A stretch of 64,000 bases of DNA, taken from the NCBI RefSeq assembly GCF_000620165.1, contig NZ_JHVN01000001.1:124001-188000 (forward strand), written 5' to 3'. A program made the translations under genes and the position numbers. Within the stretch, counting starts at the first letter, position 1; each line of letters starts with the position of its first letter. Below are positions 45,002 to 54,713 of the stretch, one piece after another. Origin of the DNA: Anoxybacillus tepidamans PS2 (GTDB lineage Bacteria > Bacillota > Bacilli > Bacillales > Anoxybacillaceae). The notes below the pieces were generated by a model. The model was given only the letters and a program-made list of their open reading frames with translations. It searched no databases and was not told the DNA's origin.

Positions 45002-45760
45002 TCAATGCTGATGGGAAAGCACATGAAGATGATGGCCGTAAAACGTTGAAAAATCATGCTCTTGCAATTCAGCAAATTCTGCTGCTTTCCCATGAAAATA
45101 AAGATGTTTATTTAAACAGGCAACATGCGTGACTTTTTCCGTAATCGTCCCAATATCATGCGTTACTAATATTAACGTAATACCTAGGCGTTGGTTTAAC
45201 TCATCAAGCATATTATAAAAATTTTGAACATGTTGCACGTCAACTCCAACAGTCGGTTCGTCTAAAATAAGCAACTCTGGGTTGCTTACAATCGCCCGGG
45301 CAATAAAGACGCGCTGTTGTTGTCCCCCTGACAACTCTCCGATATTCTGGTTCGCAAACTCGCTCATTCCGACCGCAGCAATCGCCTCGCGAACGGCTTG
45401 CTTTTCTTTTTCTTTCAAAAAACGAAACAGCCCAAGTTTCGCTGTTAACCCGCTGGCAACAACTTCGTATACAGTGGCCGGAAATCCAGTATTGAAGCTG
45501 TTGGCTTTTTGCGACACAAAACCGACACGATGCCATTCTTTAAATGCGGCAATAGGGGTGCCGAACAATGAGATGCTACCGTTTTGCGGTTTCAATAAAC
45601 CAAGTATGCACTTTAACAAAGTCGATTTCCCTGAACCGTTCGGACCGACTAGTCCTAGAAAAGCCCCCTTCGGAACGGAAAACGTCACGTCCTCTAACAC
45701 ATTTTCTTTCTCATATCGAAATGATACGTGATCAACTTGCAATACAGTTTCTGTGTTCAT
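45002..45760 (-). CDS. znuC: Zinc-type metal ABC transporter ATPase (ZnuC-like)
   Basis: 252 residues. Walker A GPNGSGKSTLL (about 39-49), Q-loop VGFVSQKAN, signature [10 protein letters not shown], Walker B LLILDEPTVGVD and H-loop VTHDIGT are present. The C-terminal tail FYGHHLHVLSHQH is histidine-rich, common in zinc-linked ATPases. It is first in the znuC-znuB-zur unit and preceded by a Zur-box-like site at 45784-45805. Confidence 0.9.
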   Translation of the reverse strand: MNTETVLQVDHVSFRYEKENVLEDVTFSVPKGAFLGLVGPNGSGKSTLLKCILGLLKPQNGSISLFGTPIAAFKEWHRVGFVSQKANSFNTGFPATVYEVVASGLTAKLGLFRFLKEKEKQAVREAIAAVGMSEFANQNIGELSGGQQQRVFIARAIVSNPELLILDEPTVGVDVQHVQNFYNMLDELNQRLGITLILVTHDIGTITEKVTHVACLNKHLYFHGKAAEFAELQEHDFSTFYGHHLHVLSHQH

Positions 45761-45783
45761 GCTTTTCCCACCTAAGATTTTCG

Positions 45784-45805
45784 AAATTAAGAATGATTAC
45801 GATTT
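45784..45805 (-). promoter_or_regulatory. Zur-box-like operator of znuCB-zur
   Basis: Minus strand AAATCGTAATCATTCTTAAT followed by TT. The left half AAATCGTAAT equals the half-site of the Bacillus Zur consensus palindrome; the right half is only partly conserved. It is 24 bases before znuC. Confidence 0.7.
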
Positions 45806-46048
45806 ATCTACGAATGTAGTATAACGAAAAGCTTCCGATTTGTAAACGAACAAGCTCAATAAATGGCTAATTTCCGTCCTATTTCACAGATTGATTAATG
45901 GCTTCTCCCTTATTGTTTCGCACCCAAAAATAATATATAAATGCGGGCTAATACATAATCGCTGACTTCATTGCATGTGTTTTCTTTTATTATACATAAC
46001 ACGCTCCAGCCTCCTGTTTCATACGATACATAAGAGGAGGAGATAGCG

Positions 46049-46309
46049 ATGAATCTTTATCAACAACTCATTAATCAAAAGATTAAAACAATCACCCCTG
46101 AAGAGCTTGTGTCATACAGCCGCGATTACGGTATTTCACTATCTATTGAAGAAGCGAAACAGATTATTCATATCGCCCGCAACAATAAAATTAATGTTTT
46201 CAACCCTCAAGAAAGAGCAAAATGGGTACGGGAGTTAGCTAAAATTACCTCTCCCCAAACCGCTAAACAAGCAAATGAATTATTTCTAAAGTTTATAAAC
46301 AAAAAATAA
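46049..46309 (+). CDS. yqfT: DUF2624 family protein YqfT
   Basis: 86 residues (MNLYQQLINQKIKTITPEEL ... SPQTAKQANELFLKFINKK), all helical and basic, with no membrane segment. It matches the DUF2624/YqfT family, which is restricted to Bacillales and has no known function. GAGGAGG precedes ATG, and a terminator follows the stop. Confidence 0.85.
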   Translation: MNLYQQLINQKIKTITPEELVSYSRDYGISLSIEEAKQIIHIARNNKINVFNPQERAKWVRELAKITSPQTAKQANELFLKFINKK

Positions 46310-46338
46310 GCGATCTCACAACGGAGATCGCCTATTCT
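46304..46338. terminator. Bidirectional terminator between yqfT and nfo
   Basis: GCGATCTC-ACAACG-GAGATCGC stem flanked by A-rich and CTATTCT sequence; the T tract is modest. Confidence 0.65.
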
Positions 46339-47230
46339 ATGATTGCATAATTTTTTGAAGTACGTCTTCATCGAACTGTCGCTCGCGCAGCATTGCAATT
46401 TCAAAACGATACGGTGGTTTTTTGTTATTTTTGTCTTCACCAACATATGGAGTTTCCAAAATTTTTGGAATAGAAGCGAGTTGCGGATGATGAACGATAT
46501 AGTTAAGCGCCTGAAATCCAATATGGCCAAAACCGATATTTTCGTGGCGGTCTTTCCGGCTGCCACGCACATTTTTACTATCATTAATATGAAGCACTTT
46601 TAACCGTTCGATGCCAATAATTTTGTCAAATTCCTCTAAAACACCATCGAAATCTTCAACGATATTATATCCGGCATCGTGAACGTGGCACGTATCAAAA
46701 CAAACCGATAGCTTGTCGTTGTGCGTGACGCCATCAATAATTTTCGCCAACTCTTCGAAACGGCTGCCGCACTCCGATCCTTTCCCTGCCATTGTCTCTA
46801 AGGCAATTTCCACATGCTGATCAGAAGTCAGCACTTCATTCAATCCTTCAATAATTTTGTTGATTCCCGCATCAATCCCAGCCCCGACATGCGCGCCAGG
46901 GTGAAGGACAATTTGCTTCGCTCCGATAGCCGCTGTCCGCTCGATTTCCGTCTGTAAAAATTCGACACCAAGCTGAAATGTCGCGGGGTTGACTGTATTG
47001 CCAATGTTAATAATATACGGTGCATGGACGACAATTTCTTCAATTCCATTCTCTTTCATATGAGCAAGTCCCGCTTCAATGTTTAATTCTTCAATTTTTT
47101 TTCTTTTTGTATTTTGCGGTGCCCCCGTATAAATCATAAATGTATTTGCCCCGTATGAAACTGCTTCTTCGCTGGCTGCAAGCAGCATTTTTTTGCCGCT
47201 CATCGATACGTGCGAACCAATTTTCAACAT
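46337..47230 (-). CDS. nfo: Deoxyribonuclease IV (apurinic/apyrimidinic endonuclease)
   Basis: 297 residues from the ATG at 47230 (GGGGAG six bases upstream). TIM-barrel AP endonuclease 2 family with [49 protein letters not shown] and HINDSKN ... [11 protein letters not shown], which carry the three-zinc ligands. It cuts DNA 5' to abasic sites in base excision repair and, in B. subtilis, protects spores. It follows cshB on the same strand. Confidence 0.95.
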   Translation of the reverse strand: MLKIGSHVSMSGKKMLLAASEEAVSYGANTFMIYTGAPQNTKRKKIEELNIEAGLAHMKENGIEEIVVHAPYIINIGNTVNPATFQLGVEFLQTEIERTAAIGAKQIVLHPGAHVGAGIDAGINKIIEGLNEVLTSDQHVEIALETMAGKGSECGSRFEELAKIIDGVTHNDKLSVCFDTCHVHDAGYNIVEDFDGVLEEFDKIIGIERLKVLHINDSKNVRGSRKDRHENIGFGHIGFQALNYIVHHPQLASIPKILETPYVGEDKNNKKPPYRFEIAMLRERQFDEDVLQKIMQS

Positions 47231-47258
47231 CTCCATCTCCCCTTCTTTCGATGCCGCC

Positions 47259-48569
47259 TTATTTATTTTTTAAGCGGCGTAGCCGTTTTTTTCTTTTTTC
47301 GATTTCTTCTTGCATTTTTTTCTTATATCCTGGTTTGACTTTTCTCGGCTTTGCAACAGCTTTTTTCGCAAGCTTCTCAATTTCTCCCTCTTGTCTTGCC
47401 CGCTTGCTTCGTTGATTCCACGCCGGCAAGTCTGTCCATTCTCCGCGCACAAGATCACGGTGGAGAAACTGAATCCCCATTTTTTCAAGCTTTGTCAGCG
47501 TATCTTGATCGGAAGGTTCATAAATTGTCACAGCTGTTCCGGTATACCCTGCCCGCGCTGTTCTTCCGACACGGTGCACATAAAACTCCAAATCACTCGG
47601 CAATTCGTAATTAATGACATGGCTGACTCCCTCAATATCAATGCCGCGCGCTGCTAAATCCGTCGCAACAATGTACTGGAATTCAAGATCACGAATTTGC
47701 TTCATCATTTTTTTTCGTTCCCGCGGTGTTAAATCACCGTGCAATACCCCCGGTTTTAATCCTTTTTCACTTAACGCGTCAGCGACCTCGTCCGCCATCT
47801 TTTTTGTATTCGTGAATACAATGGCTAAATACGGATTGTACGCAACGAGTAGATCATATAATAATTTCATTTTATCGCGATGACGAAGCGGAATGAGCAC
47901 ATGTTCAATCTTTTCAGCAGTTACTTGCTTCGGGTCGACATGAACATATTTCGGATTCTCCATATACTTCTTCAAAAATGGTTTTAATTTTTCTGGAATC
48001 GTCGCAGAAAATACTAACATTTGCAATTCTTTAACCATTCTCGATGCAATTTGGTCCACATCGAAAATAAATCCCATATCAAGCATCAAGTCTGCTTCAT
48101 CCACTACAAGCGTCGCAGCAGTATGTACAGATAACGCTTGTTCACGAATCAGGTCGTTGATTCTTCCAGGTGTTCCGACAACAAGGTGCGGCTGTTTTTT
48201 TAATTTCTCGATCGTCTTTTGCTTATCCGTTCCCCCAACAAAACAACGGGCCGTAATCGCTGCCTCTTTCGGACTGTATTTTGTAATTTTTAATATTTCA
48301 TGATAAATTTGCGTCGCAAGCTCACGTGTCGGCGCCGTAATCACTGCTTGCACTTCCTCGCGCGATGGATCAATTTTTTCAATGATCGGCAATAAATATG
48401 CATGCGTCTTGCCGGTTCCCGTCTGCGACTGTCCGACAACGCTTTCCCCGCGAAGAATCCCCGGAATCAGCCGCTCTTGAATTTCTGTCGGTTTGTAAAA
48501 GCCGAGGTCTTTAATAGCTTCTATAATAAAAGGTTGAAACGAAAACCGTTCGAACAATGTCTCTTTCAC
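47259..48569 (-). CDS. cshB: DEAD-box RNA helicase CshB
   Basis: 436 residues, GTG start behind AAAGGAGAGG. Helicase motifs: Q motif [18 protein letters not shown] (about residue 55), Ia [35 protein letters not shown] and [12 protein letters not shown]. The C-terminal tail is very basic ([20 protein letters not shown]), typical of CshB. It unwinds RNA in cold adaptation, ribosome assembly or mRNA turnover. Confidence 0.94.
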   Translation of the reverse strand: MKETLFERFSFQPFIIEAIKDLGFYKPTEIQERLIPGILRGESVVGQSQTGTGKTHAYLLPIIEKIDPSREEVQAVITAPTRELATQIYHEILKITKYSPKEAAITARCFVGGTDKQKTIEKLKKQPHLVVGTPGRINDLIREQALSVHTAATLVVDEADLMLDMGFIFDVDQIASRMVKELQMLVFSATIPEKLKPFLKKYMENPKYVHVDPKQVTAEKIEHVLIPLRHRDKMKLLYDLLVAYNPYLAIVFTNTKKMADEVADALSEKGLKPGVLHGDLTPRERKKMMKQIRDLEFQYIVATDLAARGIDIEGVSHVINYELPSDLEFYVHRVGRTARAGYTGTAVTIYEPSDQDTLTKLEKMGIQFLHRDLVRGEWTDLPAWNQRSKRARQEGEIEKLAKKAVAKPRKVKPGYKKKMQEEIEKRKKRLRRLKNK

Positions 48570-48741
48570 ACTTTCCTCTCCTTTCGTCTCCTATTTCATG
48601 CCGCTAAACAAACCCGATTTACCATTATAGCTGATTTTGGCTTTTCCCTGCAAGAATAGGCAGCCGTCTAAATAAAAAACACTTTTTAGGATAGTGGCAT
48701 ATTTTATGATAGAAGTGACCTATAAGAAAGGAGGAACACAG

Positions 48742-49272
48742 ATGATACGTCCCCCTATGTTCCCAACTTCCTCGTCCCGGCCGTTTCCATTTATGAACTC
48801 ATTATTTCCACAGCAAGCCATGTATTCAAGACCGGGAATGGGCGGATTTTTAGCAAGACTGTTTTCCCGGACTCCGGCAATGCCGACGCCGTCATCCCCA
48901 TTTTTCTCGATGCCGGCTATGCAGAATATCGCAAGTAGTGCGGGAACGACGGGCGGAGGAATTACAGGCATGCTCGGCAATGTGCAAAAAATGCTCGGGA
49001 TCGCTCAGAACGTTGTCCCAATGGTACAGCAATATGGCCCGTTGATTAAAAATCTCCCGGCGATGATGAAAATATTTAGAGAACTCAAATCAACAGACGA
49101 GAGCGAAGAAGAAAAGGAACAGCAAGAACCGCAGACAGCGCAAAAACAACAATCAAAAGGAAGCGACAAGCCTGCTTCTAATGTTCAACGCGAGTTGCCG
49201 ACCTCCAAACGAGCGGCAAAAGAAAAAACTGTTCAAGAACCGAGGCCATCTACCCCTAAGCTGTACATTTAA
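48742..49272 (+). CDS. yqfQ: YqfQ/VrrA-family protein
   Basis: 176 residues from ATG 48742 behind AAAGGAGG. A Pro- and Phe-rich N terminus ([17 protein letters not shown]), a Met/Gly/Val hydrophobic core ([20 protein letters not shown]), and a long charged Glu/Gln/Lys/Ser-rich C-terminal tail of low complexity. It fits YqfQ, related to B. anthracis VrrA, and has the same neighbours as in B. subtilis (cshB, ispH). Such proteins are reported in spore contexts; the role here is unknown. Confidence 0.82.
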   Translation: MIRPPMFPTSSSRPFPFMNSLFPQQAMYSRPGMGGFLARLFSRTPAMPTPSSPFFSMPAMQNIASSAGTTGGGITGMLGNVQKMLGIAQNVVPMVQQYGPLIKNLPAMMKIFRELKSTDESEEEKEQQEPQTAQKQQSKGSDKPASNVQRELPTSKRAAKEKTVQEPRPSTPKLYI

Positions 49273-49354
49273 TTCTTCTTTGTGTTCTTCCTCCTTCTCC
49301 GATATAATGAAAAGGGAGTGTTCTAATGCCCTGTTGAAGGAGGATCTTTGCGTT

Positions 49355-50305
49355 ATGGAAGTGATTAAAATTACGCCGCGCGGCTACTGTTATGGAGTGG
49401 TGGATGCCATGGTGATGGCGAGAAACGCCGCGTTGGACCCGACGTTGCCGAGACCGATCTATATTTTAGGAATGATCGTTCATAATAAACACGTAACTGA
49501 TGCGTTCGCTGAAGAAGGCATCATCACGCTCGATGGGGAAAACCGCTTGGAAATTCTCGAGCAAATTGATCATGGAACCGTCATTTTTACCGCTCACGGT
49601 GTGTCGCCGGAAGTCAAAAAACGCGCTCGTGAAAAAGGACTTGTCACCATCGACGCCACATGCCCAGATGTTACGAAAACACACGATTTAATTCGCGAAA
49701 AACTAGCGAACGGATATGAAATCATTTACATTGGCAAAAAAGGGCATCCTGAGCCGGAAGGAGCCATCGGCATCGATCCAGAGCGCATTCATCTTGTCGA
49801 GACGGTCGACGATGTCGCGAAATTGGCGATTCAAAGCGACCGTGTTATGGTCACAAACCAAACGACGATGAGCCAATGGGATGTTGCTCATATTATGGAG
49901 AAAGTAAAAGAAAAATATCCGCATGTAGAAATGCATAAAGAAATTTGTTTGGCTACCCAAGTGCGTCAAGAAGCGGTGGCTAATCAAGCGAAAGATGCAG
50001 ATGTCACCATCGTTGTCGGCGATCCGCGAAGCAACAACTCAAACCGTCTTGCCCAAGTGTCTGAGGAGATTGCTGGAACAAAAGCATACCGTGTTGCCGA
50101 TGTAACAGAAATTGACATTGAATGGATTAAAAACGCTAAAAAAGTAGCTGTTACCGCAGGCGCATCAACACCGACGCCGATTACAAAGGAAGTCATCGAA
50201 TTTCTTGAACAGTTTGATCCGAATAATCCTGAGACATGGAAACGGGAACGAAAAGTACCGCTACAAAAAATTTTGCCAAAAGTAAAGACGAAGCACGAAC
50301 AATGA
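49355..50305 (+). CDS. ispH: 4-hydroxy-3-methylbut-2-enyl diphosphate reductase (IspH)
   Basis: 316 residues from ATG 49355 (GGAGG upstream); the frame is open further back through the yqfQ end. It catalyses the last MEP step, HMBPP to IPP and DMAPP. Cluster cysteines fit GYCYGVVDA (residue about 13), DATCPDV and [10 protein letters not shown]; the conserved E is near [14 protein letters not shown]. Its TGA stop (50303-50305) is also the first three bases of dispersed repeat copy 4. Confidence 0.95.
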   Translation: MEVIKITPRGYCYGVVDAMVMARNAALDPTLPRPIYILGMIVHNKHVTDAFAEEGIITLDGENRLEILEQIDHGTVIFTAHGVSPEVKKRAREKGLVTIDATCPDVTKTHDLIREKLANGYEIIYIGKKGHPEPEGAIGIDPERIHLVETVDDVAKLAIQSDRVMVTNQTTMSQWDVAHIMEKVKEKYPHVEMHKEICLATQVRQEAVANQAKDADVTIVVGDPRSNNSNRLAQVSEEIAGTKAYRVADVTEIDIEWIKNAKKVAVTAGASTPTPITKEVIEFLEQFDPNNPETWKRERKVPLQKILPKVKTKHEQ

Positions 50306-50363
50306 ATCTCTCTCTCCTACATATGGTGTAGAAGTGGGAGATGAAGCGGTGATGATGTTAAAA
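50303..50363 (+). repeat. Dispersed ~61-nt hairpin repeat, copy 4
   Basis: Aligns without gaps to copy 2, with roughly 40 of 61 positions identical, including TGGGAGA and CGGTGA at the same offsets and GTTAAA at the end. TGA at positions 1-3 is the ispH stop codon. Confidence 0.72.
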
Positions 50364-50392
50364 AGGGTGTCCGTATTGCGGCACCCTTTTGT
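50361..50392 (+). terminator. Terminator of ispH
   Basis: AAAAGGGTG and CACCCTTTT arms around a loop that also contains a CCG/CGG pairing, immediately after repeat copy 4. Confidence 0.78.
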
Positions 50393-50395
50393 ATT

Positions 50396-50455
50396 TGAAT
50401 AGATATCTCCTACCTACAATATAGAAGAAAAAATGGGTCGGCGAACGCGTTAAAC
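50396..50455 (+). repeat. Dispersed ~61-nt hairpin repeat, copy 5 (diverged)
   Basis: Sixty bases sharing CTCCTACCTACA, ATGGG, TCGGCGAA and GCGTTAAAC with the other copies, but with small gaps and loss of the stem. TTA at 50450-50452, aligned to positions 56-58 of the other copies, is the stop codon of the minus-strand yqfO. Confidence 0.62.
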
Positions 50456-51571
50456 AAACATAAACGGGTCGGTATGCACTTGTGATGCATAAACAGTCGT
50501 TGCCCATTTTTGCTTGCTAAATTCCTGTTTTAAAAAGCGAGCGACGCCTTGCTTCATTACTTTTTCTACATTATGTCCAGGGTCGATGATGTTTAGGCCC
50601 ATCGCCATTGCGTCATGTGCTACATGATAGTAGATATCTCCTGTTACATACACATCCGCTCCGCTCATTTTCGCCTGCCAAATATATTTATTCCCATCGC
50701 CACCGACAACTGCTACTTTTTTAATTTTGTCTTGCAAATCCCCAACTACGCGAACTTTTGGGACATCCAACGACTTTTTTACGTGTTCAGCAAACTCAGC
50801 GAGCGTCATCTCTTGCGGCAGCTGTCCGATTCGCCCTAAACCCCATACGCGCCCTTTATTTTCAAGCGGATATATATCATACGCCACTTCTTCATACGGA
50901 TGAGCCTTGAGCATCGCCGCAATCACTTTTTTTTGCAGCGAAGCAGGGAAAATCGTCTCAATTCGCACTTCCTCAACTTTTTCGAGCGCACCTTTTTCAC
51001 CGATAAAAGGATTTGCTCCTTCCTGCGGCAAAAATGTTCCGACGCCATCGCTGTTAAACGTACAATGGCTATAATTGCCGATATGGCCGGCACCCGCGTT
51101 ACCGAGCGCCTCTCTCACAACATCCGCGTGTGTTTTTGGAACATAGACAACTAATTTTTTCAGCGCTTCCTCGTATGTAGGAACAAGCACTTCTACGTGC
51201 TGAAGCCCCATCGCTTCAGCGAGCCAATCATTGACTCCGCCTTGGGCGATATCTAAATTAGTATGAGCCGCATATACGGCAATATCGTGTTTAATGCATT
51301 TTTCAACAATGCGGCCTTGCGGCTGTTCGGTCACAACTTGTTTCAATGGGCGATAAATTGGCGGATGGTGAGCAATAATTAAATCGACACTTTTCTCTAT
51401 TGCTTCATCAATTACATTCTCAAGAACGTCTAAAGCGACCATTACCGTCCGAATCGGTTTATTAAGCGTGCCGATTTGCAGGCCGATCGGATCCCCTTCC
51501 ATCGCTAAATGTTTTGGTGCAAATCGTTCAAACAGTTGGATCACTTCATATCCATTTGGAATCTTACTCAT
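50450..51571 (-). CDS. yqfO: Nif3-like dinuclear metal centre protein (DUF34, YqfO)
   Basis: 373 residues from ATG 51571. The two Nif3 halves contain metal ligands in IAHHPPIYRPLKQV, YAAHTNLDIAQGG and a C-terminal DPGHNVEKV. Between them, about residues 130-235, is the PII/CutA-like insert (YVPKTHADVVREALGNAGAG) typical of Bacillus YqfO. Family members may be GTP cyclohydrolase I type 2 or nucleotide-related hydrolases; the function is unsettled. Its ATG overlaps the trmK stop by four bases. Confidence 0.92.
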   Translation of the reverse strand: MSKIPNGYEVIQLFERFAPKHLAMEGDPIGLQIGTLNKPIRTVMVALDVLENVIDEAIEKSVDLIIAHHPPIYRPLKQVVTEQPQGRIVEKCIKHDIAVYAAHTNLDIAQGGVNDWLAEAMGLQHVEVLVPTYEEALKKLVVYVPKTHADVVREALGNAGAGHIGNYSHCTFNSDGVGTFLPQEGANPFIGEKGALEKVEEVRIETIFPASLQKKVIAAMLKAHPYEEVAYDIYPLENKGRVWGLGRIGQLPQEMTLAEFAEHVKKSLDVPKVRVVGDLQDKIKKVAVVGGDGNKYIWQAKMSGADVYVTGDIYYHVAHDAMAMGLNIIDPGHNVEKVMKQGVARFLKQEFSKQKWATTVYASQVHTDPFMFV

Positions 51572-52272
51572 TGCAAAACCCCCTCTACTAACCGAATTTT
51601 TCGTTCCAATTCCTCTTTTTTCGCTATGCTTTCTTCGGTCGTCCCTTTGGCCTCGAGATGCGCCACGATCCGCTTCCAATGACCTACTTCACTTTTCCAT
51701 TTTTTTAAAAAAACTCCATTGCGTTCTTGCAGCAAAAACGGTCCAACCAATAACTCTGCTTCAAGGCGGTGATACGGTTTTAGTCCGCTTCCTTTTTCTG
51801 CTACAAGCACTTCATAAATTTGGCCGTCTTCCTCTAAAATGCGCTCATCTATTAATTCCCAATCGTTGTCAACTAACCATTTCCGCACGATATGCGCACC
51901 GACATTCGGCTGCAATATCAAGCGCTTTACTCCTTCTAGCTTTTCCTTCCCATCTTCTAAAATGTTCGCAATCAGCGTCCCTCCCATTCCGGCGATCGTG
52001 ATGCAATCGACCTCGCTCGGATGAATAACGGCAAGGCCATCACCCTTTCTCACCGAAATGACGTGGCTAAGCCCGGTTTTCTCGACTTGCTGCTGTGCTG
52101 AACGAAAAGGACCGTCGGCCACCTCTCCCGCCACCGCCATCGTTATGTAACCGTGAAGATAGGCATAGCAAGGCAAATAGGCATGATCAGAGCCTATGTC
52201 AGCCAGCCTTGACTGCTTTGGTATGAACGAAACAACTGTTTCAAGCCGTTTCGACAACTTTAACTCATTCAT
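51568..52272 (-). CDS. trmK: tRNA (adenine(22)-N1)-methyltransferase TrmK
   Basis: 234 residues. SAM-binding motif ADIGSDHAYLPCYA (about residue 24), the catalytic-region TIAGMGGTLIANIL, and LILQPNVGAHIVRKWL match TrmK (YqfN). It methylates A22 in tRNA. A coiled-coil C-terminal region (about 180-234) is present as in family members. Translationally coupled to yqfO, the same pair as in B. subtilis. Confidence 0.93.
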   Translation of the reverse strand: MNELKLSKRLETVVSFIPKQSRLADIGSDHAYLPCYAYLHGYITMAVAGEVADGPFRSAQQQVEKTGLSHVISVRKGDGLAVIHPSEVDCITIAGMGGTLIANILEDGKEKLEGVKRLILQPNVGAHIVRKWLVDNDWELIDERILEEDGQIYEVLVAEKGSGLKPYHRLEAELLVGPFLLQERNGVFLKKWKSEVGHWKRIVAHLEAKGTTEESIAKKEELERKIRLVEGVLQ

Positions 52273-52328
52273 CGTATCTTCCTTTCACCGTTGCGTCATT
52301 TCTTCGCTATTGTACCATAAACAAAAAA

Positions 52329-52351
52329 TCCCTTCACCTAAGGTGAAGGGG
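52329..52351. terminator. Terminator between trmK upstream region and cccA
   Basis: TCCCTTCACC-TA-AGGTGAAGGG stem with T-rich flank on the minus strand (GATTTTTTGT); most likely ends cccA transcription. Confidence 0.82.
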
Positions 52352-52360
52352 ATTCGGTCA

Positions 52361-52723
52361 TTATTTCAATTTAGAAAGCCATTTTGCCATTTCATCAGCT
52401 TTTTCAGGTGGAACAAGTCCAGAAGGCATGTTGCCGCGGCCGTGTTGGATGACATCTTTGATTTGATCTAAAGAAAGACGTTTACCGACGCCTTTTAACG
52501 ACGGACCGACGCCACCTTCATAGTTTACACCGTGACAGCCGCTACATGTTTGTTTATAAAACTCCTCCGGATTGGCAGCAGCCGTTTGTTCTGTTTTATT
52601 GCCGCCTTCTTTCTCCTTCGCAAGTTCCTTTGCATCGCCAAGCCCTTTGAATGAAAGAGTGATCGTAAGACCAATCCCAAATACCATAATGAGTACAAAC
52701 GGGATCAATGGATTTCGATTCAT
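52361..52723 (-). CDS. cccA: Membrane-anchored cytochrome c-550
   Basis: 120 residues. An uncleaved N-terminal anchor (about 6-25), a Lys/Glu/Ala-rich linker, then a small class I cytochrome c domain with haem-attachment CSGCH (about residues 60-64) and the distal methionine in RGNMPSG near residue 99. It carries electrons on the outer face of the membrane to the terminal oxidase. The GGGAGGT site precedes ATG. Confidence 0.94.
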   Translation of the reverse strand: MNRNPLIPFVLIMVFGIGLTITLSFKGLGDAKELAKEKEGGNKTEQTAAANPEEFYKQTCSGCHGVNYEGGVGPSLKGVGKRLSLDQIKDVIQHGRGNMPSGLVPPEKADEMAKWLSKLK

Positions 52724-52855
52724 TGTTTTTACCTCCCTTATGTATACACTCTCCTAAAAATGTAACCGCTACAAACAATTTTATTTTACTGTAAATTCAA
52801 AAGAAGGAAAAGCCCTAAATGACATTCTCGTTGAAAATCGTCGAAAAAACGGCAG

Positions 52856-53389
52856 CTAGAAAAAGAATGAAGCGAGCAATAATAGAATACCAATTGCTCC
52901 AGAAATAGTGAAATAAAGGAATCGAAAACGTATTCCGATCGCCAGCCATAGTAAACAATTAATAAAAATCGTGATCCCTGAGACAAATGTCATTTTCGGA
53001 AAATAATAATCGCTGATCCGAATCGATGAAAGGAACAATAAAAACGCCCCGCTAACAAGCGGAAGATGAATGAGCTTCGCTTCCTTTCTCCATGCCCATC
53101 CCCCGATAAAGCAAATTAGGATAAAAAAGGACAAAAAGAGCATTTGCAAAACAAACGACAATTCAGTAAAATAAATGACAAGAATACCAGATGGAAACAA
53201 TAGACAAATTAACAATATCAAGAAAATGCGCTTCCCTGCAAACGTGCGCAGCCTTTCTGAATGCGAGTTGGGAATATCGCCTTCGGTATAAAGCGCGAGC
53301 AAATAGTCGCAGTATTGTTCCGGAAGGAGACGAGAGCGCTTCCAATATTCAATTTCCCGCACAATGATTTCACGCCGTTTTCCATTCAT
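52856..53389 (-). CDS. Hypothetical membrane protein with DUF2157-like N terminus
   Basis: 177 residues from ATG 53389 (AAAGG nine bases upstream; the frame opens six codons earlier). A charged N-terminal segment of about 60 residues (REIEYWKRSRLLPEQYCDYL ...) precedes six hydrophobic segments up to the C-terminal LLLLASFFF. The N terminus resembles the soluble start of DUF2157-type proteins. It stands alone between rpoD and cccA; no function can be assigned. Confidence 0.72.
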   Translation of the reverse strand: MNGKRREIIVREIEYWKRSRLLPEQYCDYLLALYTEGDIPNSHSERLRTFAGKRIFLILLICLLFPSGILVIYFTELSFVLQMLFLSFFILICFIGGWAWRKEAKLIHLPLVSGAFLLFLSSIRISDYYFPKMTFVSGITIFINCLLWLAIGIRFRFLYFTISGAIGILLLLASFFF

Positions 53390-53418
53390 GCCGATCGACC
53401 TTTCCAACTTGGAAATAA

Positions 53419-53455
53419 AAATAGTTTACTTCCGCAAACTAGAAGTAAACTATTT
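53419..53455. terminator. Hairpin between rpoD and the membrane protein gene
   Basis: AAATAGTTTACTTC / GAAGTAAACTATTT, a perfect 14-bp stem with a nine-base loop. It lies in the 150-bp gap upstream of the membrane protein gene; function as terminator or attenuator unclear. Confidence 0.6.
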
Positions 53456-53487
53456 GTCCTCGATCGTTGCTAAAGCAAGCATAAATT

Positions 53488-53518
53488 TGTGAAAAAAGAG
53501 GATTCCTCTTTTTTCACA
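53488..53518. terminator. Terminator of the dnaG-rpoD unit
   Basis: TGTGAAAAAAGAGGA / TCCTCTTTTTTCACA, a perfect 15-bp inverted repeat with a one-base centre and built-in T tract, 37 bases after the rpoD stop. Confidence 0.8.
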
Positions 53519-53555
53519 ATGATTCGATGGATCGAGAACTTAAGGTTAGAACTCA

Positions 53556-54680
53556 TCACTCAAGAAAGTCCTTTAAGCGCTTGCTGCGGCTTGGATGGCG
53601 CAATTTTCGAAGCGCCTTCGCTTCAATCTGGCGAATGCGTTCTCTTGTAACGCCAAATACTTTTCCGACCTCTTCAAGCGTGCGTGTGCGTCCATCATCT
53701 AGCCCAAAACGGAGGCGAAGCACATTTTCCTCTCGATCTGTAAGCGTGTCGAGCACGTCTTCAAGCTGCTCTTTTAGCAGTTCGTAGGCCGCGTGTTCTG
53801 AAGGAGAAGTCGCATCCTGATCTTCAATAAAATCTCCTAAGTGCGAATCGTCCTCTTCACCGATCGGTGTTTCAAGCGAGACGGGTTCTTGAGCGATTTT
53901 TAAAATTTCGCGTACTTTTTCCGGCGTCAAATCCATTTCTTCGGCAATTTCTTCCGGAGATGGTTCGCGCCCTAAATCTTGTAAAAGCTGGCGCTGAACG
54001 CGAATGAGTTTATTGATCGTTTCGACCATATGAACTGGAATGCGAATCGTCCGTGCTTGATCAGCAATCGCGCGCGTAATCGCTTGGCGGATCCACCATG
54101 TCGCATACGTGCTGAACTTATATCCTTTTCTATAGTCGAACTTTTCTACAGCTTTAATTAAGCCCATATTTCCTTCTTGAATCAAGTCAAGAAATAGCAT
54201 GCCGCGGCCGACATAGCGCTTGGCAATGCTCACGACAAGGCGCAAGTTTGCTTCTGTTAAGCGGCGTTTCGCATCTTCATCGCCTTGTTCAATGCGCTTG
54301 GCCAATTCGATTTCTTCTTCAGCGGAAAGAAGAGGAACGCGGCCAATTTCTTTTAAATACATGCGAACAGGATCATTAATTTTAACGCCAGGAGGTACTG
54401 TTAAATCATTCAGGTCAAATTCTTCCTCTTTCACAAGATCATCTAAATCCGGGTCGTCGTCTAAATCCGATTCGCTAATGACATCAATACCTTGCTCTGT
54501 TAAGTACTCGTAATACTCATCCATTTGATCGGAGTCGAGATCAAATCCAGATAACCGTTCGGCAATTTCCTCATACGTTAATACTCCACGCTTTTTTCCT
54601 AATTCCAGTAATTGCTCTTTTGCTTGCTCTACTGTTGCATCAGAGTCGACTTGTTTTGAACGAGCTGATTTTTCAGCCAT
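53556..54680 (-). CDS. rpoD: RNA polymerase principal sigma factor SigA
   Basis: 374 residues from ATG 54680 behind GGAGGGGACGAA. Region 1.1 (about 10-80), region 1.2 ([16 protein letters not shown]), region 2 with [19 protein letters not shown] and [15 protein letters not shown], region 3 ([13 protein letters not shown]) and region 4 with [20 protein letters not shown] are all intact. It directs housekeeping transcription. It follows dnaG by 33 bases, the conserved macromolecular synthesis operon. Confidence 0.97.
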   Translation of the reverse strand: MAEKSARSKQVDSDATVEQAKEQLLELGKKRGVLTYEEIAERLSGFDLDSDQMDEYYEYLTEQGIDVISESDLDDDPDLDDLVKEEEFDLNDLTVPPGVKINDPVRMYLKEIGRVPLLSAEEEIELAKRIEQGDEDAKRRLTEANLRLVVSIAKRYVGRGMLFLDLIQEGNMGLIKAVEKFDYRKGYKFSTYATWWIRQAITRAIADQARTIRIPVHMVETINKLIRVQRQLLQDLGREPSPEEIAEEMDLTPEKVREILKIAQEPVSLETPIGEEDDSHLGDFIEDQDATSPSEHAAYELLKEQLEDVLDTLTDREENVLRLRFGLDDGRTRTLEEVGKVFGVTRERIRQIEAKALRKLRHPSRSKRLKDFLE

Positions 54681-54713
54681 TTCGTCCCCTCCTTCTAAAA
54701 CTTTCAAACGACA

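Noticed and set aside
49181-49354. Upstream extension of ispH through the end of yqfQ
   Set aside because: The frame is open, but IspH begins [14 protein letters not shown] and a GGAGG site precedes that ATG.
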